NCBI GenBank assembly: GCA_029204225.1
Contig: CM055113.1
Location: 24,488,357 to 24,549,957, forward strand
Direction: 5' to 3'
Source: Diphasiastrum complanatum
Lineage: Eukaryota; Streptophyta; Lycopodiopsida; Lycopodiales; Lycopodiaceae
Length of the DNA stretch: 61,601 bases
Below the pieces are notes generated by a model. It was not told the origin of the DNA. It saw only the letters and a program-made list of their open reading frames with translations, and did no database searches. Made by a program: the position numbers and the translations under genes. Positions 33,187-45,059 of this stretch are shown in pieces (the first letter of the stretch is position 1; every line of letters starts with the position of its first letter).

Positions 33187-33690
33187 ATTTATGGTGAAGA
33201 GCAGCTTGTTGAAGACATTGGACAACAAGGTCCAAGTTCGGAACACTTTGGACAACAAAGTGTTGACAAAGGTAAGGTTGTTGGACAACCCAAACCAGTC
33301 CCTAAATGGTTGTTGCAGACTTTGCAGGACAACAAAGTGGATCATTGCTATGAAGAGAAGACTCGTGCCTCTACTAAATCAGTAGAATTTGCTGATTTCT
33401 CTGAGTTTGCTCTTATCTCTATTGAGGATGGTGCAGTAGAACCTGTTTTTTATGAGTAGGCCAGAGGAGTAAAATGTTGGGAGGATGCGATGCAAGAGGA
33501 GTACAACTCACTCATGAAGAACCACACTTGGGTTCTTTTTTATCTTCCGCATGGGGCTGGAATCTTCATCTCTGAACAATGGTACATAGAGCAGATGTTG
33601 AAGCAATCTTCTTTTTTCAAGTCACCGCAAGTTGATGCATATGATGGATGCATTAGTGAAAAGTTTCACGCAAAACCTTTTCAATTTGAT
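33187..33690 (+). pseudogene. Copia integrase-RT linker and RT start, deleted copy
   Basis: The plus strand carries a Gln/Glu-rich linker (EHFGQQSVDKGKVVGQPK), a stop, and then the RT start WEDAMQEEYNSLMKNHTWVL. This joins directly to a GIFISEQWYIEQMLKQ segment that in Copia lies far downstream in RT. An internal deletion has fused the two. The remainder of the ORF to 33972 is not recognised. Confidence 0.65.
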
Positions 33691-33979
33691 GTTTTAGCAA
33701 AGGCTGAAAAACTTGAGCACTCTTTGGAACCTTTTTGTACTAATCGAGGAGGGAGTCAACATGTGTCGATTAGTACTTTTGTTCAAAGTGTTAAGAGTGA
33801 GCATTTGTTTGGAGAGAATTTTTCATTACTTGAAGAATCTATTATGTCAGCCCATGCCTCTTCGAGGGACCGCTTTGATGACGCCATCATTGATGCATCT
33901 CTTGATAGTTTGCCAAATTTTTATGATGAAGACATTTTCTTTTGGTCATTTACAGCCCATTTTACATCATAAGCAATCC

Positions 33980-34180
33980 ATTATGCTTCAGGAACAGCCT
34001 GCGGAAAATTATAGACAACATGGTCCATGTTGGGAACACTTTGGTCAGCAAAGTGTTGAACAGCCCATAACAGTTCCTTGTCGGCTATTGGAAACTTTGC
34101 AGGACATCAAAGAAATGTCTTACTATGAAGGAAAGGCACATGCCTCTTTAAAATCAGTACCTCTTGCTATTTTTTTTGGT
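33980..34180 (+). pseudogene. Diverged second copy of the Copia linker
   Basis: EHFGQQSVEQPITVPCRLLE and ETLQDIKEMSYYEGKAHASLK parallel the linker at 33187-33385 (EHFGQQSVDK; LQTLQDNK; CYEEKTRASTK) in the same orientation. They therefore derive from two related elements or a duplication. No RT follows. Confidence 0.55.
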
Positions 34181-34246
34181 TCTACACTTACTCTTCATCA
34201 TGATGTTGGTACATTACTGGATATTATTGGATTATCGATCACATAG

Positions 34247-37200
34247 GATGCATTCAAATTCATACGAGAAACACCACTCTCCTCACTGGAATGATAACAA
34301 TGTCAATGACAATTCTTTTTTTCGGTCTTTATCGACCTAGCATTCCTTTACAATTTGCCTATGGCAGTCATCAAACTCAGTCTCAGGCAAGATCAATCAT
34401 CATTCGTTGTGTTTACAACAAGTCGTGATAACAATAATGATATTCTGTACAGATAGCCAACAGACTTAGGTGGTAGATTGAGTTTGTCCTAATCATTCAG
34501 CAAGAACAACCACACCATATAATCCATTCCAAACCAATTCCACAACCAGTAAATCGAATATCAAACTTATAATCGATGCTCAGATTACCAAGAAGAAAAA
34601 TACTTTAATACTTTCTGGGAACAACCAGTCCTCCCCAACACTACTCTCTGTCTGTCACTGTTTCGAATGTCCAATACTTGTGCGATTTCCACTGGTCTTT
34701 CCTTCTATACCGATCTTCGATGTTGTGAGGGAGGGGAAGAGAACACTTAGCTGTTGGCCCCCTGGAACGAGAGATTGTGATGGAGGTGTCTTCAATTACT
34801 TCATTTCCTGGTTCTGACTACACACAGGTAGTTGTATATCAGCATGTATTCATAGATGGCTCGCGCTACTGATCAGCAGTAAGGTGGCATGTTGCGCTCA
34901 CCAAAAGTGCACTTCATGTCAGCAATCAGCTTACGTGGAGGAGATAGTCCCTCCGACTTGCTAAGAAGAGGAGAGTCATTTAGAGCACGTCGTTGATCGT
35001 TAACTAGCTGAGATATACACGTTTGATCATATGTATGCCACTCTTCACGGATTGGTGACTCCTCTGGCTACGCTCTTTTGTTGGCTACTGGCCAGAGAGG
35101 GATGATGCTGATAGCTTGCCCTCTTCTCTAGTTCTGTCTGACTCTTCTACTAATGATCTCATCAACCAGTGCTCTTATCATTATCAAGCAGCATCGTTCA
35201 CTAGTTAGAACAGATTTCACTCCTTGGATGGATTAAACGTTGCTGCTGACCACCATACATACTTTCACCCTCACGCTGAAGGAAAGCTAGCTTTCTTCGT
35301 TGGAACTGAATACTCATAGATCACCCGCTACACTCCTCATTCTTCTAGCAGCAAGTTGTTTGAGATATCTTCCTGTTGACTCACCAGAAGTGCACTTCAT
35401 TTCAGCGATCCCAACAGCAGTAGAAGCTCACGGGAACGAAATAGATCTCCTTCGCACTGTGAAGCGGAATGTTGCAGTGAAATCATATGAACCGGAACGT
35501 TCCCTCATGGCGTTTACTTATAACGAGAGTTCATTGGACGGGAACCACAACTAAGAACAAAAGTACGTTGATCATTAAAATATATGCCGTGATACGATTC
35601 ACCAACCGAAGCTTGATAGAAATTTAAGGAATTGCGGGTTGATACATGCAAGTCTTTGAGAATTCAAACCGTCTACACCCTGGATACGCGGTAACATTCT
35701 CTTCCAAATGGTATCATAGGAATGCACACTTCGTTGAGCCTTTGCGAGTTCAGGAGCTAGTTAGTATCCAAAATGAACACTCAACCGAAATCAAGCTATG
35801 GCACGTATCTAACCAACCATGCACCTTCATCATATTGTTTGGTCCTCAGCTTTGCTCATTCTCCTCCCTCTCTTGATGCATAACATGGATTTCACATGCA
35901 AGTCTTCCTTCCACGCACATTACCAGACATTTATGAACTTCAAGAAGTATTCCTCTCAAACGGATGTATCTTCACAACTTCATGATTGTAGAACACCATC
36001 TGACGACACTCCTCTCTCAACAATCATTCACAGACTCAACGACCATACTCAAGTTTAAAACGCCCGTCCGTATACTCAAACAAGCTCACTATATCTTCTT
36101 TAGAATTCTCATGTCTGATTCAACAACATAACACTATCTCTCTATATCTAAGCTTTCTTAGAATCTCAACGTCATAGAAAGTAGCTTGGAATTCTGAGGA
36201 AAAAGACTCTAACTAAGCAACTTAACTCAGAGGCAACATGACCTCACCCAATCTCCTTCTCTCTCTCTAAGACATTTCTCACCCAATCTCCCCCAATCTC
36301 CTTCTCTCTCTCAAGACATTTCTCTCACAATTTTGCAACAATATGACAGTGTACTCACATGAAGAGCAGCATATCAAGATGGTAGCTCACACTCTCCTTT
36401 ATAACACATTACTAGGTGAAACAACTCAGCCCCAGCAGTAACATAAAAGATGGTGCCATCCTTCTCCCTCAGCACATCAGTCTTACACAGTAGCTCTGAG
36501 CAGCATATCAGCACAACAGGAAAGCAGAAGACCACCGGAAGAACACAAGATCAAAACTCTTCACTTTTGTAGATTGGTCTTTGGCTAGCATAACAGAACA
36601 AGAGCACCCACACTCATCCTCTTTAAACTCTTCATTGTTGTATTTTAGTGTGTTTTTGCTCAACTTTTTGGGGTTCTCTTATAGATGGTGGTATAGGGCC
36701 ACCCTTCATTCTGACAACTTTTCAGTTTTCAGATGCTTCTTCTCCTTTTCAGCATGTGAACAATGCCATTTACCCATCACATCATTCAACTCTTTCTCCC
36801 TTATCCCATTCACTTGTACCTCTCCATTGACCTATGGCCACTTGGTGTACATGCAGATTTCTTGAAAATTTTGTTTATCATTGCCAAAGTGACTCATGCA
36901 TGATGTAAGCAGCCAGTCCCCCCTTTTGACACTTGTCATTGGGCTGATGTCACTCCTAGAATTTTGCTAGGCATTGCAGACATTTTTAGATCCGGGCCAA
37001 TTTTAAGGCCGTAAAAGTTCTGACTAGCCACATTCAGGTGGGCTGGGACCTATTTCACATGAACCAACATTTTTTGTTGTCTTACAAAATTTGACCTATG
37101 TCACATATTTTTGACGATTCTCTAGACCGTTTATAAAGATATATCGTCTATTAATAATTAACGTGTCTAGCCACTTTAAGGGCAGGCTGGGACCTCTTTT

Positions 37201-37504
37201 TCGTCCAATATTCTGCGTAAGTTTAAGCTGAATTCACAGCATTTTAGTGTTCGTTAAATACTCCGCAATTGCTTTTTTTTTAATACTAGTCCAATTTTTG
37301 CCTTCAAAAATTCGGCTAACATTGGCGACCTCCACTAGGTAGTATGGTCCATTCCGATTTATAAACGATCCAGCCTACTACTTTGTGTAGGAAGCGTACA
37401 CATCTTCAGAGGCAATGTCTACACCTAATGCTGATCAATGAAAGCAAAAATGGACACATAATTCGATTATCTAATAGAGAATTAAACATGAACGGCCACT
37501 GAGC
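34247..37504. other. Region without supported genes
   Basis: I see no credible gene. Two related short blocks (around 34885-34990 and 35375-35470) share CTCACCA.AAGTGCACTTCAT.TCAGC and may be eroded Copia 3' coding ends. CT-rich stretches lie near 36255-36330. Short ORFs at 35300, 35646 and 36581 lack any motif. Confidence 0.4.
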
Positions 37505-38480
37505 TGCCAAAGGATCGAAATCCGATTCCATGCAAATGGATAACAAGACGAAGTATGATGTTGAAGGAAGGCTAAATCGATATAAGGCCAGGCTTGTCGC
37601 CAAAGGCTATTCCCAGATTCCAGATTTGGATTATTCCAAAACCTTCAATCTAGTTGTCAAGCATGCTTTAATCCAACTACTACTCTCTTTTGCAGCTGCA
37701 GTAGATCTCGAAGTCCATCAAATGGATATCTAGACCACTTTCCTCAACGGAACTATCGAAGAGAAAATCTATATGTCACAACCAGAGGGATACGAACTAA
37801 AGGGTAAGCAGTAGCACCTTCTTGTATGCAAATCCACAAGGCTCTCTATGGGCTGAAACAGTCACCCAAAGCCTGGTTCCAGAAAATCAATGTATTTCTA
37901 ATCGAGAATGGTTTTATTTCAAACTCGGCAAACTGAAATGTTTATTTCAAGTCTTTATCGGATTTCTTCATCATCATCACTCTCCATGTAGATGATACAT
38001 TATTATTCTGTAATAATCTAAATCTGATGAAGGATATGAAATGTATGTTGGCCCAGGAGTACAAAATGACTGATATGGATCTAGCCCATTATTGTCTCGG
38101 AATCAAAAAATTTCGAATTCGACCCAGCAGATTGATATTTTTCATATCTCAACAACGTGTTGGAAAAGTATGGTGGACGATTGCAACCGAGTCACTTTCC
38201 GCTCGACCCTGAACTGAAGCTGTAGAACAGTCTCCTAAAATTGAGGCAAAAAAAGAGGAAATGAAGCAATATTCCTTTCACTCTATCATCGACTCACTAA
38301 TGTATTCAATGATCTGCACGCGACCAGACCTTGCATACTCGATTAGAGTTGAAATTCCGATAGAATCTAGTGCAATATGTAGATCACATCACACAATCAT
38401 CATAGCCACTCCTCACAAGCTCTCAAAGATGGCACAACAAAAGTTAATAGATTACAAAGAAACACTGTACAGATAGAGTA
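37505..38480 (+). pseudogene. Highly decayed Copia RT-RNase H
   Basis: Fragments of one Copia pol are recognisable in order across frames: GRLNRYKARLVAKGYSQIPD near 37565, LEVHQMDI then a stop, FLNGTIEEKIYMSQPEGYE, a HVDDTLLFCNN catalytic-box relic near 37985, and AHYCLGIKKF. Several stops and frameshifts separate them. It is from a different Copia lineage than elements 1-5 and clearly old. Confidence 0.8.
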
Positions 38481-41400
38481 TTCACAAACTGCATGAAAAG
38501 GCAGGTGTCCTAAAATTGGCCTACCACCTGTCAAACTAAGGTCGGGCCCAATATGGACAAATTCGACCGACAAACTTGGGACATGCCCCCAAGTATAGCA
38601 AGTACTGTAAATAACTCTGTACAGGCTAATTCTTCCTATGTGTGGCTACCCGGCTAATCCAAGTAGTCGTCTACGGGATCAGTGCCCGATCAATATACCC
38701 TAACGGGTCACGTCCCAAACACAACCATATACAGTAAACCAAATAAATTGTACACCAATTACATCATCACATTTAGAGCTTATACTAATGAATCAGATCA
38801 AAACTGATTTCTAACTCTCTCCCTTAAGCTCAAATGTGATAAGAGTAAGAAATAATATATTGCAGTAACGTTTGGAGTGTCCCTCAAGCACACCAAAAAA
38901 CCACCAGGTTTGACTCACAAAGTATCATGTAAACACAATGCTCATACAGAGAGTCTACCACACTCTCGACTAACTAACTCATCCCCAATCTGACTTGAAC
39001 ACAAGTGGACCACATGAGCGACATGGCTTAAACTGAGAAAATCTTACTGCCACCATGACACTTACATCCTCCATCTAGCTAGGCTGACATCCTATCAGAC
39101 ACTTACAAGCACAAACCTGTAAAGCTGACATAAATGAGCGATTGAGACTTAACTTGAGGAAATCTTACTGCCACCATAAGATTGCACCCTCACCAGATAA
39201 ACAGCTAGTAGACAATGACAAGTCAATGAGCATAAAATGACTTCTTTGTTTCAAACGTAACAAATGCACAACCACATACAACTCTGACTCAGATCTAAAC
39301 TCTCGTGACAAGGCAACATGCAAGCCCACACACACTCATGCAAACCAACACGAATGATAAAGCGTCAAATAATTGACCAAGGCCTGCCCATAAGTGGTAT
39401 CCTATCGTACCAACACCTGTGCCACCTGTAGATCCGCTGCTATACCACTGGTCACCAAATCAGGTCCTCAACCATGGCCTGCACGTGTAAGAGTCTACCA
39501 AATCTCAATGAATGAATGTACACAAACCTCACCATAGGCTATACCTGAGTAGCTCGCCCACCTCCCAGAGATACTGATGATGATCTGCATGTCCCACATC
39601 CCATGTAAGTTCAACTTTCCATGCTTGACGTTACCAACTCTGATTTGACCAGTACATAAGCCTCCCACCAAGGAGCTATCACCAACACTGTATCCATCAT
39701 AGCATCCAAGCCAAAGCAAATGCAAACTAGATTCTCTATCATGATGAATAACTCACCCACGATCCATAACATATCAGGTAGGATAGCTCCAAAACCCTGT
39801 ACCCTGTACCATCTAATCACCAAGTATCCATTACCCGCTGATAGCTCCCCAAGATCTGTCCACCTGTAGTGCAACTAGACTCCAGCTAGATCTAACCAAA
39901 AACTGCATCTTGCTTACCAAAAAATGATGGATAGAAATAACATGTGACGCCAACCTGGAGACTACCGTGCATATAATCATGCAACTCACCTGATCACTTG
40001 CCAAAGTATCAGCTGTCACTCCATGAGCAACCATCTCCATCCCTGTTGGCTCACAACCATGGGCATGCTGGATCCACATCACCCTGTAATGCTCTCCATG
40101 CCCTCAGGATATGTACCACCCCAGGGACACTCCATGCGACCTACCTCCAAGTAGGCATGACCCGTTCCTAGGTCACCACATGATGCACCAGCTGAAGAAC
40201 ATCGTCCATACATCAAATGACATATCATACATGAGCAACTGTAGCATCTCCCTAAGTGCCACCCCAATGGACTCATCATCCACATACTATGCTCACCTAA
40301 TGTCTCCGATCCTGGTCACCATCCTGCTAGACAAGCTGAACTCCAAAGCATCACATGTTCCACCTGGCTCCTAGCATCTGCTCGCTCTCCCTGGCTATGT
40401 GCCACCCGACACCATGCCAATACAAGCATATCTCTGAGTCGTCGCTCATGGGATTCCCGAGACTGCTGTCTCCCTGATCGTACTGAGGTATATGGCTTTG
40501 AGTGACTTCCTCTAGGCTTCTCCATGATCTCACCACTTGAGAATCTGCACCATAGAAATTCCAACAAATGTGCCAAGCCTAGGCTCCTGCAAATACAGCC
40601 AAATGCATGAAAGCTATAGGTAGCTTATCCACGCCCGTGATGGTAGATGTCTCCCCATCGATGCCAATGCCCAAAACTGCCCCCCTGTTGTAATGCCAAC
40701 TTGTACTCCCAAATGAGCACATCCTGAAGTCCTCGTCATCAGTGCCCCTGTAGTAGATCGCTAGCAAAACACTCATCATAGTGTTTGCCCTCCGATCACA
40801 CCCCGTGCAATCTCCATCAGCTCTCCAACCTAGAGCTGGCTCTCAAAGCTTCACGCTTTGCCCATTTGCGTTTGTAGTGTTTAGATTTCATCATGAATCC
40901 CACCTGTAAGTCTTGTCCATGCCAATGACTCAAGTCCAATATGAAATAGCTGCCCCTGATGATCATCTCTGTCATCTTGCAGTGCTATCCCTACCAGGTA
41001 TCCCAATGCCATCCATGATCACAAAGATCTGAGCATCAACCCTGCAGTGCCCACATATATTCCCCCAAGCTAGCTCCAAGCTGCTCTCGTGAATGGTTCC
41101 AAACCACTCCCTAAGAATACACTGAGATGTGAACTCCAAAGCCACCATCAAGTCTCTCACATGACTGTGCATGCCAATATCCCTCCAAGTGAACCTGTGA
41201 GATCTTCCATGGCCCAAACCAAACGATCTGCACCTTGTCATCACTGAAATCTGCATCTCTGATGCAATCCTGATATGGCAAATTGACTTGACTTATCCAA
41301 ACTAGCAGTTGAAGTGTATCTCTTCGATGACAAACCTGATACACTACTCCACAGCTATAATGGCTTGATCAAAATTGACTTACCTACTGCAAAACCGCAA

Positions 41401-42527
41401 AATCATCACACTCACCACTCTCCAAGAGCATTCAAAGTGTGATTATTGGCCCATTCTTCATCCTCTACGTGTCCCACACACAGCTCGTCCAATGCAAGTC
41501 CGCTATCTTGCCCAATGGCTTCCAACTAGCACCACCTCGCACTTCCATCACCTGTGACCGCCAAAGTGTGTGTACCTCCAAGCTAGCCCATATTTCCCTC
41601 CGAACAAGAAATTTCCAAGCTACAGATGTGTGTGTCAATGCAGCTATCACTTGACTCGACAATGCCACTGCTGATCATACCTGTGAGAGCGTTCCTCCAA
41701 AACGCCACTTGACGTTAGTTGGTTCGAACTCCAAAAGTTGAACTTGATCACAAGAATTTTTCAGCTGTAACCGGCATACCATGCCTCCCTCTCACTTGTG
41801 ATTGCTTGCCCTCTCAAAATTGTCGCGAATGATGAGTAGTCACGCCGCCAAACTGCACTTCTGTCGCCAATACTAGCTTCTCCACACAATTCCGCTCCCA
41901 TACCGCATTTACCACTTCTAAACACCCTGTTACCCTATCAGGAGTACGTAATAATGATTTCGAAGTGATTATGCCTGCACTTACTCGACTTCAAAATATC
42001 CCAAATGGCAGTTACCTACTTTGTACATACACTCACAGTTACAAGGCGGTTGTAATAAATATAGGATATCATCTATTGCTTGTAAGATATTTTTTGGCAA
42101 GTAGAAGATACTTGTAATATATCTATATATACATATATTAATCTTTACAATCATCCAACAAGATACATATACATAACTGATCAGAATTTTGAGTAGCCAG
42201 TATTATCACCCTCAACAAACAAACTAAAGTTATTACTTCAAGACATTGTACTCATTGTTGATATTTTATCAAAGTGCAATTTCTGTCTCACTATTGTATT
42301 ATTCATTTGCGCTTTATCTGATTCATTCATCTTGAACATTTCTGCTGCTAATTGTGGTGCTTCCGATCTTACACAACAACTTATATATAGATTCTATATT
42401 TTCTTTACTTGCATTAGCACTGTTGAATGCTCTCTAATTTTTTCTTCTCTTTCTTTTCTAATACTCGCTCCATCAACTCATGTACAGTATCTGATTCAAA
42501 GAGTGCGAAGTTGTCGTAGATGCCTAA
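38481..42527. other. 4-kb region with no gene recognised
   Basis: No RT, integrase or gag motif was found, and the many short ORFs on both strands (39-41.7 kb) look random. A CTCTCTCCCTTAAGCTC pyrimidine run near 38815 could be a minus-strand polypurine tract with an LTR to its left. The phrase AATCTTACTGCCACCAT is repeated near 39045 and 39165. Pieces at 42050-42180 (TATATATCTATATATACATA) resemble an LTR promoter. It may be a large non-autonomous retroelement, but both LTRs were not found. Confidence 0.35.
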
Positions 42528-43087
42528 TGTTAAATTTCACATGTGTGGGACATTCCAAAAGTGTGATTGATCTCTTAAGATGGGGGTGATTGCACAAAGA
42601 TCAAGCTATAGATTGAATTCCAAGATCTATCTTACAAATCTAAGGCAAGAGACACTCGCGCTCAAGCTGTCGTTGCCAATCATCACGATCTGATATCAGA
42701 GTTCTATTTCTATCAGTCCTCTACTAATCCTATATCATCTAAACTTCTCGGTTCACGACAATATTGAGATCATGTGGCCAATCACAAGCAAGAGATCCAT
42801 GAAATTGGTCCAATAAAAAATAAGAGTCGATATGTCACTAAGCCAATCATATTCAAAGGAAAAAAAGAGGTGCAATCATGTTTCACTCCCCTCTACCTCG
42901 AGTTGCTACTTATATGAGTCTTAGATCCATTCTATGTAAGTTTTTTGGAGATTATGAGAGTTTCTACATTTTGAGTCTTTTTGGCTTTCTCTCTCTACCC
43001 AAGGATCTATACTTGATTTCTCTCTCTACCCAAGAGCAAGGCTTTTTTATACTTATTTTTTTTCATTACAAGTCTCCCACACGTGTG
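42528..43087. mobile_element. Rearranged LTR related to element 5
   Basis: 42528-42650 begins TGTTAAATTTCACATGTGTGG and follows the start of the LTR at 30412. 42990-43087 has the paired CTACCCAAG boxes (42996, 43026) and CACACGTGTG (43078-43087), but in the orientation opposite to that first part. An inversion or two fragments would explain this. Confidence 0.45.
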
Positions 43088-43685
43088 AATGTACTTTGGT
43101 GAATGATATATGCATGTTAAATCACGAAGGGGTGAATCATGTGCTAGAAAATGGTTCACAGTATTAGTGCACTAAGCGTTGTGATCCAATCCTACTATGC
43201 TTGATATAGATTAAAACAATATCTCTATCTTCTTGAATTACTCTCACTCTCTTTCGAGATCTCCGATTTTGAAAAATTAGATATTCTGATATTTTCATAC
43301 TTGAACTCTAGTTCACACATCTATTTTTGATGATCTCTACTTATTATGGTTTGTTTTATATATACAAGTTTACAGAAATCATGGTGAACTTTTGTGTTAG
43401 GCATGATGTGGAGTTTACAATATAAGGCTAAACAATTTAGTGTAAATTGTTCAGATGTGCAACTGGTGGGAAGTTGCTATACAATAGCATGTTCGAACAT
43501 TGACATAATCTACTTCAGATTCAGCAAAGAGCGAGCTCCATTTTGAGTGGTACCATTCAACATTCAATTGTTTGATAGTGTCAAAATGTCGAGTCAAGTT
43601 GATCAGTTCACTTGTCTAAGTCGATGTCATTGGTGAGTCGTGAGACTCGAACTCGGACATTTGTTGTCAAGTCAAAGCTTTGCTC

Positions 43686-43738
43686 TACATGCACATTCGA
43701 ATAGTCTATTTTTGACAAACTATTCGAATGCGCATGTA
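43686..43738. repeat. 20-bp inverted repeat (hairpin)
   Basis: Arms 43686-43705 and 43719-43738 are complementary at 19 of 20 positions around CATTCGAATAGT, with a 13-base loop. No gene association is visible. Confidence 0.75.
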
Positions 43739-43929
43739 AAACTATACACTATTTCGAATAATAGTTCATTTCTGCAAACTGTTGTAGAGAGTGGATATTT
43801 ACATTGTACAGGAGTAATCAGAAAATAAATTTAGGTGACACTCCCCAACTTACTACTAGGCACCCAAATGAAAATTTAACACGTTTTTTCAAAATAACAA
43901 CCAACATGTTGTCGGTATGACAATAACTT

Positions 43930-44215
43930 ATTTCGACATTCTTATTTGAAATTTCTCTCTAGCTTCGATAGCCATTAATGTTCGAATAGATTGATGTTTT
44001 ACCACTAGATTGAAGGTCTCAGTGTAATCTATCATGTAAACTTGTTTGTAGTCTTTTACAACTAGTTGAGCTTTCCATCTGGATTGATCTTCAACTTGAA
44101 GATCCACTTTGTATTGATGATCTTCTAATTCGAAGGAGGTTCGACAAGACTCTAGATCTTGTTCTTAATCAACGAGTTGTAATAAGCATTCATGGTTGTG
44201 TGCCAATCGTCTGCA
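43930..44215 (-). pseudogene. Copia RT N-terminal remnant
   Basis: The minus strand translates to VEPPSN, then a stop, INTKWIFKLKINPDG, then a shortened KAQLVVKDYKQVYMIDYTETFN. This corresponds to the RT start, with the usual KARLVAKGYTQ motif degraded. It is followed by VVKHQSIRTLMAI. Only this piece of pol remains. Confidence 0.7.
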
Positions 44216-44599
44216 TCTGAACTCGACGGTGCTTTCGCAACTGAGGTAGGTTCATCATAATTGATGAACGTTTGAGAGATATATCGATCAAGTTCATGTC
44301 AGATTCGAGCAGATCTTCAAACTATTGTCGATTGATGAGTCGACACCTCTTTTTGATGCGTGACTGGGATGTTTTCGCTTGGTGTCGGAGGTGCCAAAAT
44401 ATTTGTAGGTCAAGGCTTGTCGATGGTGAATGAAATTGTTGAAACAAACTCCCGCATTACCTACATAGCAATTCACCAACATAATAGGACAATCTTAGAT
44501 ATTGAGCAACGATCCCAAGCTTCTTATCTAGGTTTAAAGAAACCAAAATATTCTTTTTGGTTCACTTCATTTTGGAGCTAAATCTAGTATCCCTAACCT

Positions 44600-44827
44600 A
44601 AAATCAATGATCCTATGACCTACAAACTTGTCTAAATTCCTTAAAAAAATAAGGGGCTTGAATCTTCCCACTAGATGAGAGACATCTATGGACCTTCCAA
44701 AGTAGTGACAAGTGATAAGTAACCCTACTATATAAAAAATATACATATTACATCAAAGTGGAAGCCTTGGTCCACTATCCATATCAGATTTTACAAGAAT
44801 GATCAAAATTAGTTTGCAATTTTCACA
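44600..44827 (-). mobile_element. 3' LTR start beside Copia RNase H remnant
   Basis: The minus strand reads a purine tract (TGAGGAG) and then TGTGAAAATTGC, with the LTR end at 44827. The other boundary is not determined. Confidence 0.5.
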
Positions 44828-44837
44828 CTCCTCAAAT

Positions 44838-45000
44838 TTAACTTGATAGCTCTAACATACTCTTACTAACACCACCTAAAGTTGATCTTAGCTTTATGAA
44901 AGGAACTTTTGACAAAGGCTTGGTAAAGATATCAGCCACATACTTGAATCTTGAAACGTGTTGGATCTTCCCTCTCACAAAACGATGTGCTCCAGTGCTA
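44838..45000 (-). pseudogene. C-terminal end of Copia RNase H
   Basis: AHRFVRGKIQHVSRFKYVAD, then IFTKPLSKVPF and a LRSTLGG end, is the characteristic Copia pol C-terminus, followed by TAA and the 3' LTR. The rest of pol is gone. Confidence 0.8.
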
Positions 45001-45059
45001 ACTAAGTACACACTGAGAATTAATAAATCAAACAGAACAAAGAGAGACAACCATCATGT

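Noticed and set aside
34885-35470. Two similar blocks as Copia RNase H ends
   Set aside because: The shared 30-base phrase is real, but the reading frames are broken and no RNase H catalytic motif is visible, so no domain is claimed.
39495-41668. Many 60-90-codon ORFs on both strands
   Set aside because: No motif, no splice-supported continuation, and equal density on both strands, as expected by chance.
43621-43680. tRNA-like 3' half on the minus strand (GAGTTCGAGTCTC followed by CACCA)
   Set aside because: A T-loop-like word and a CCA-like end are present, but no matching acceptor or D arm is upstream and the anticodon stem does not pair, so it is not a tRNA gene or a convincing SINE.
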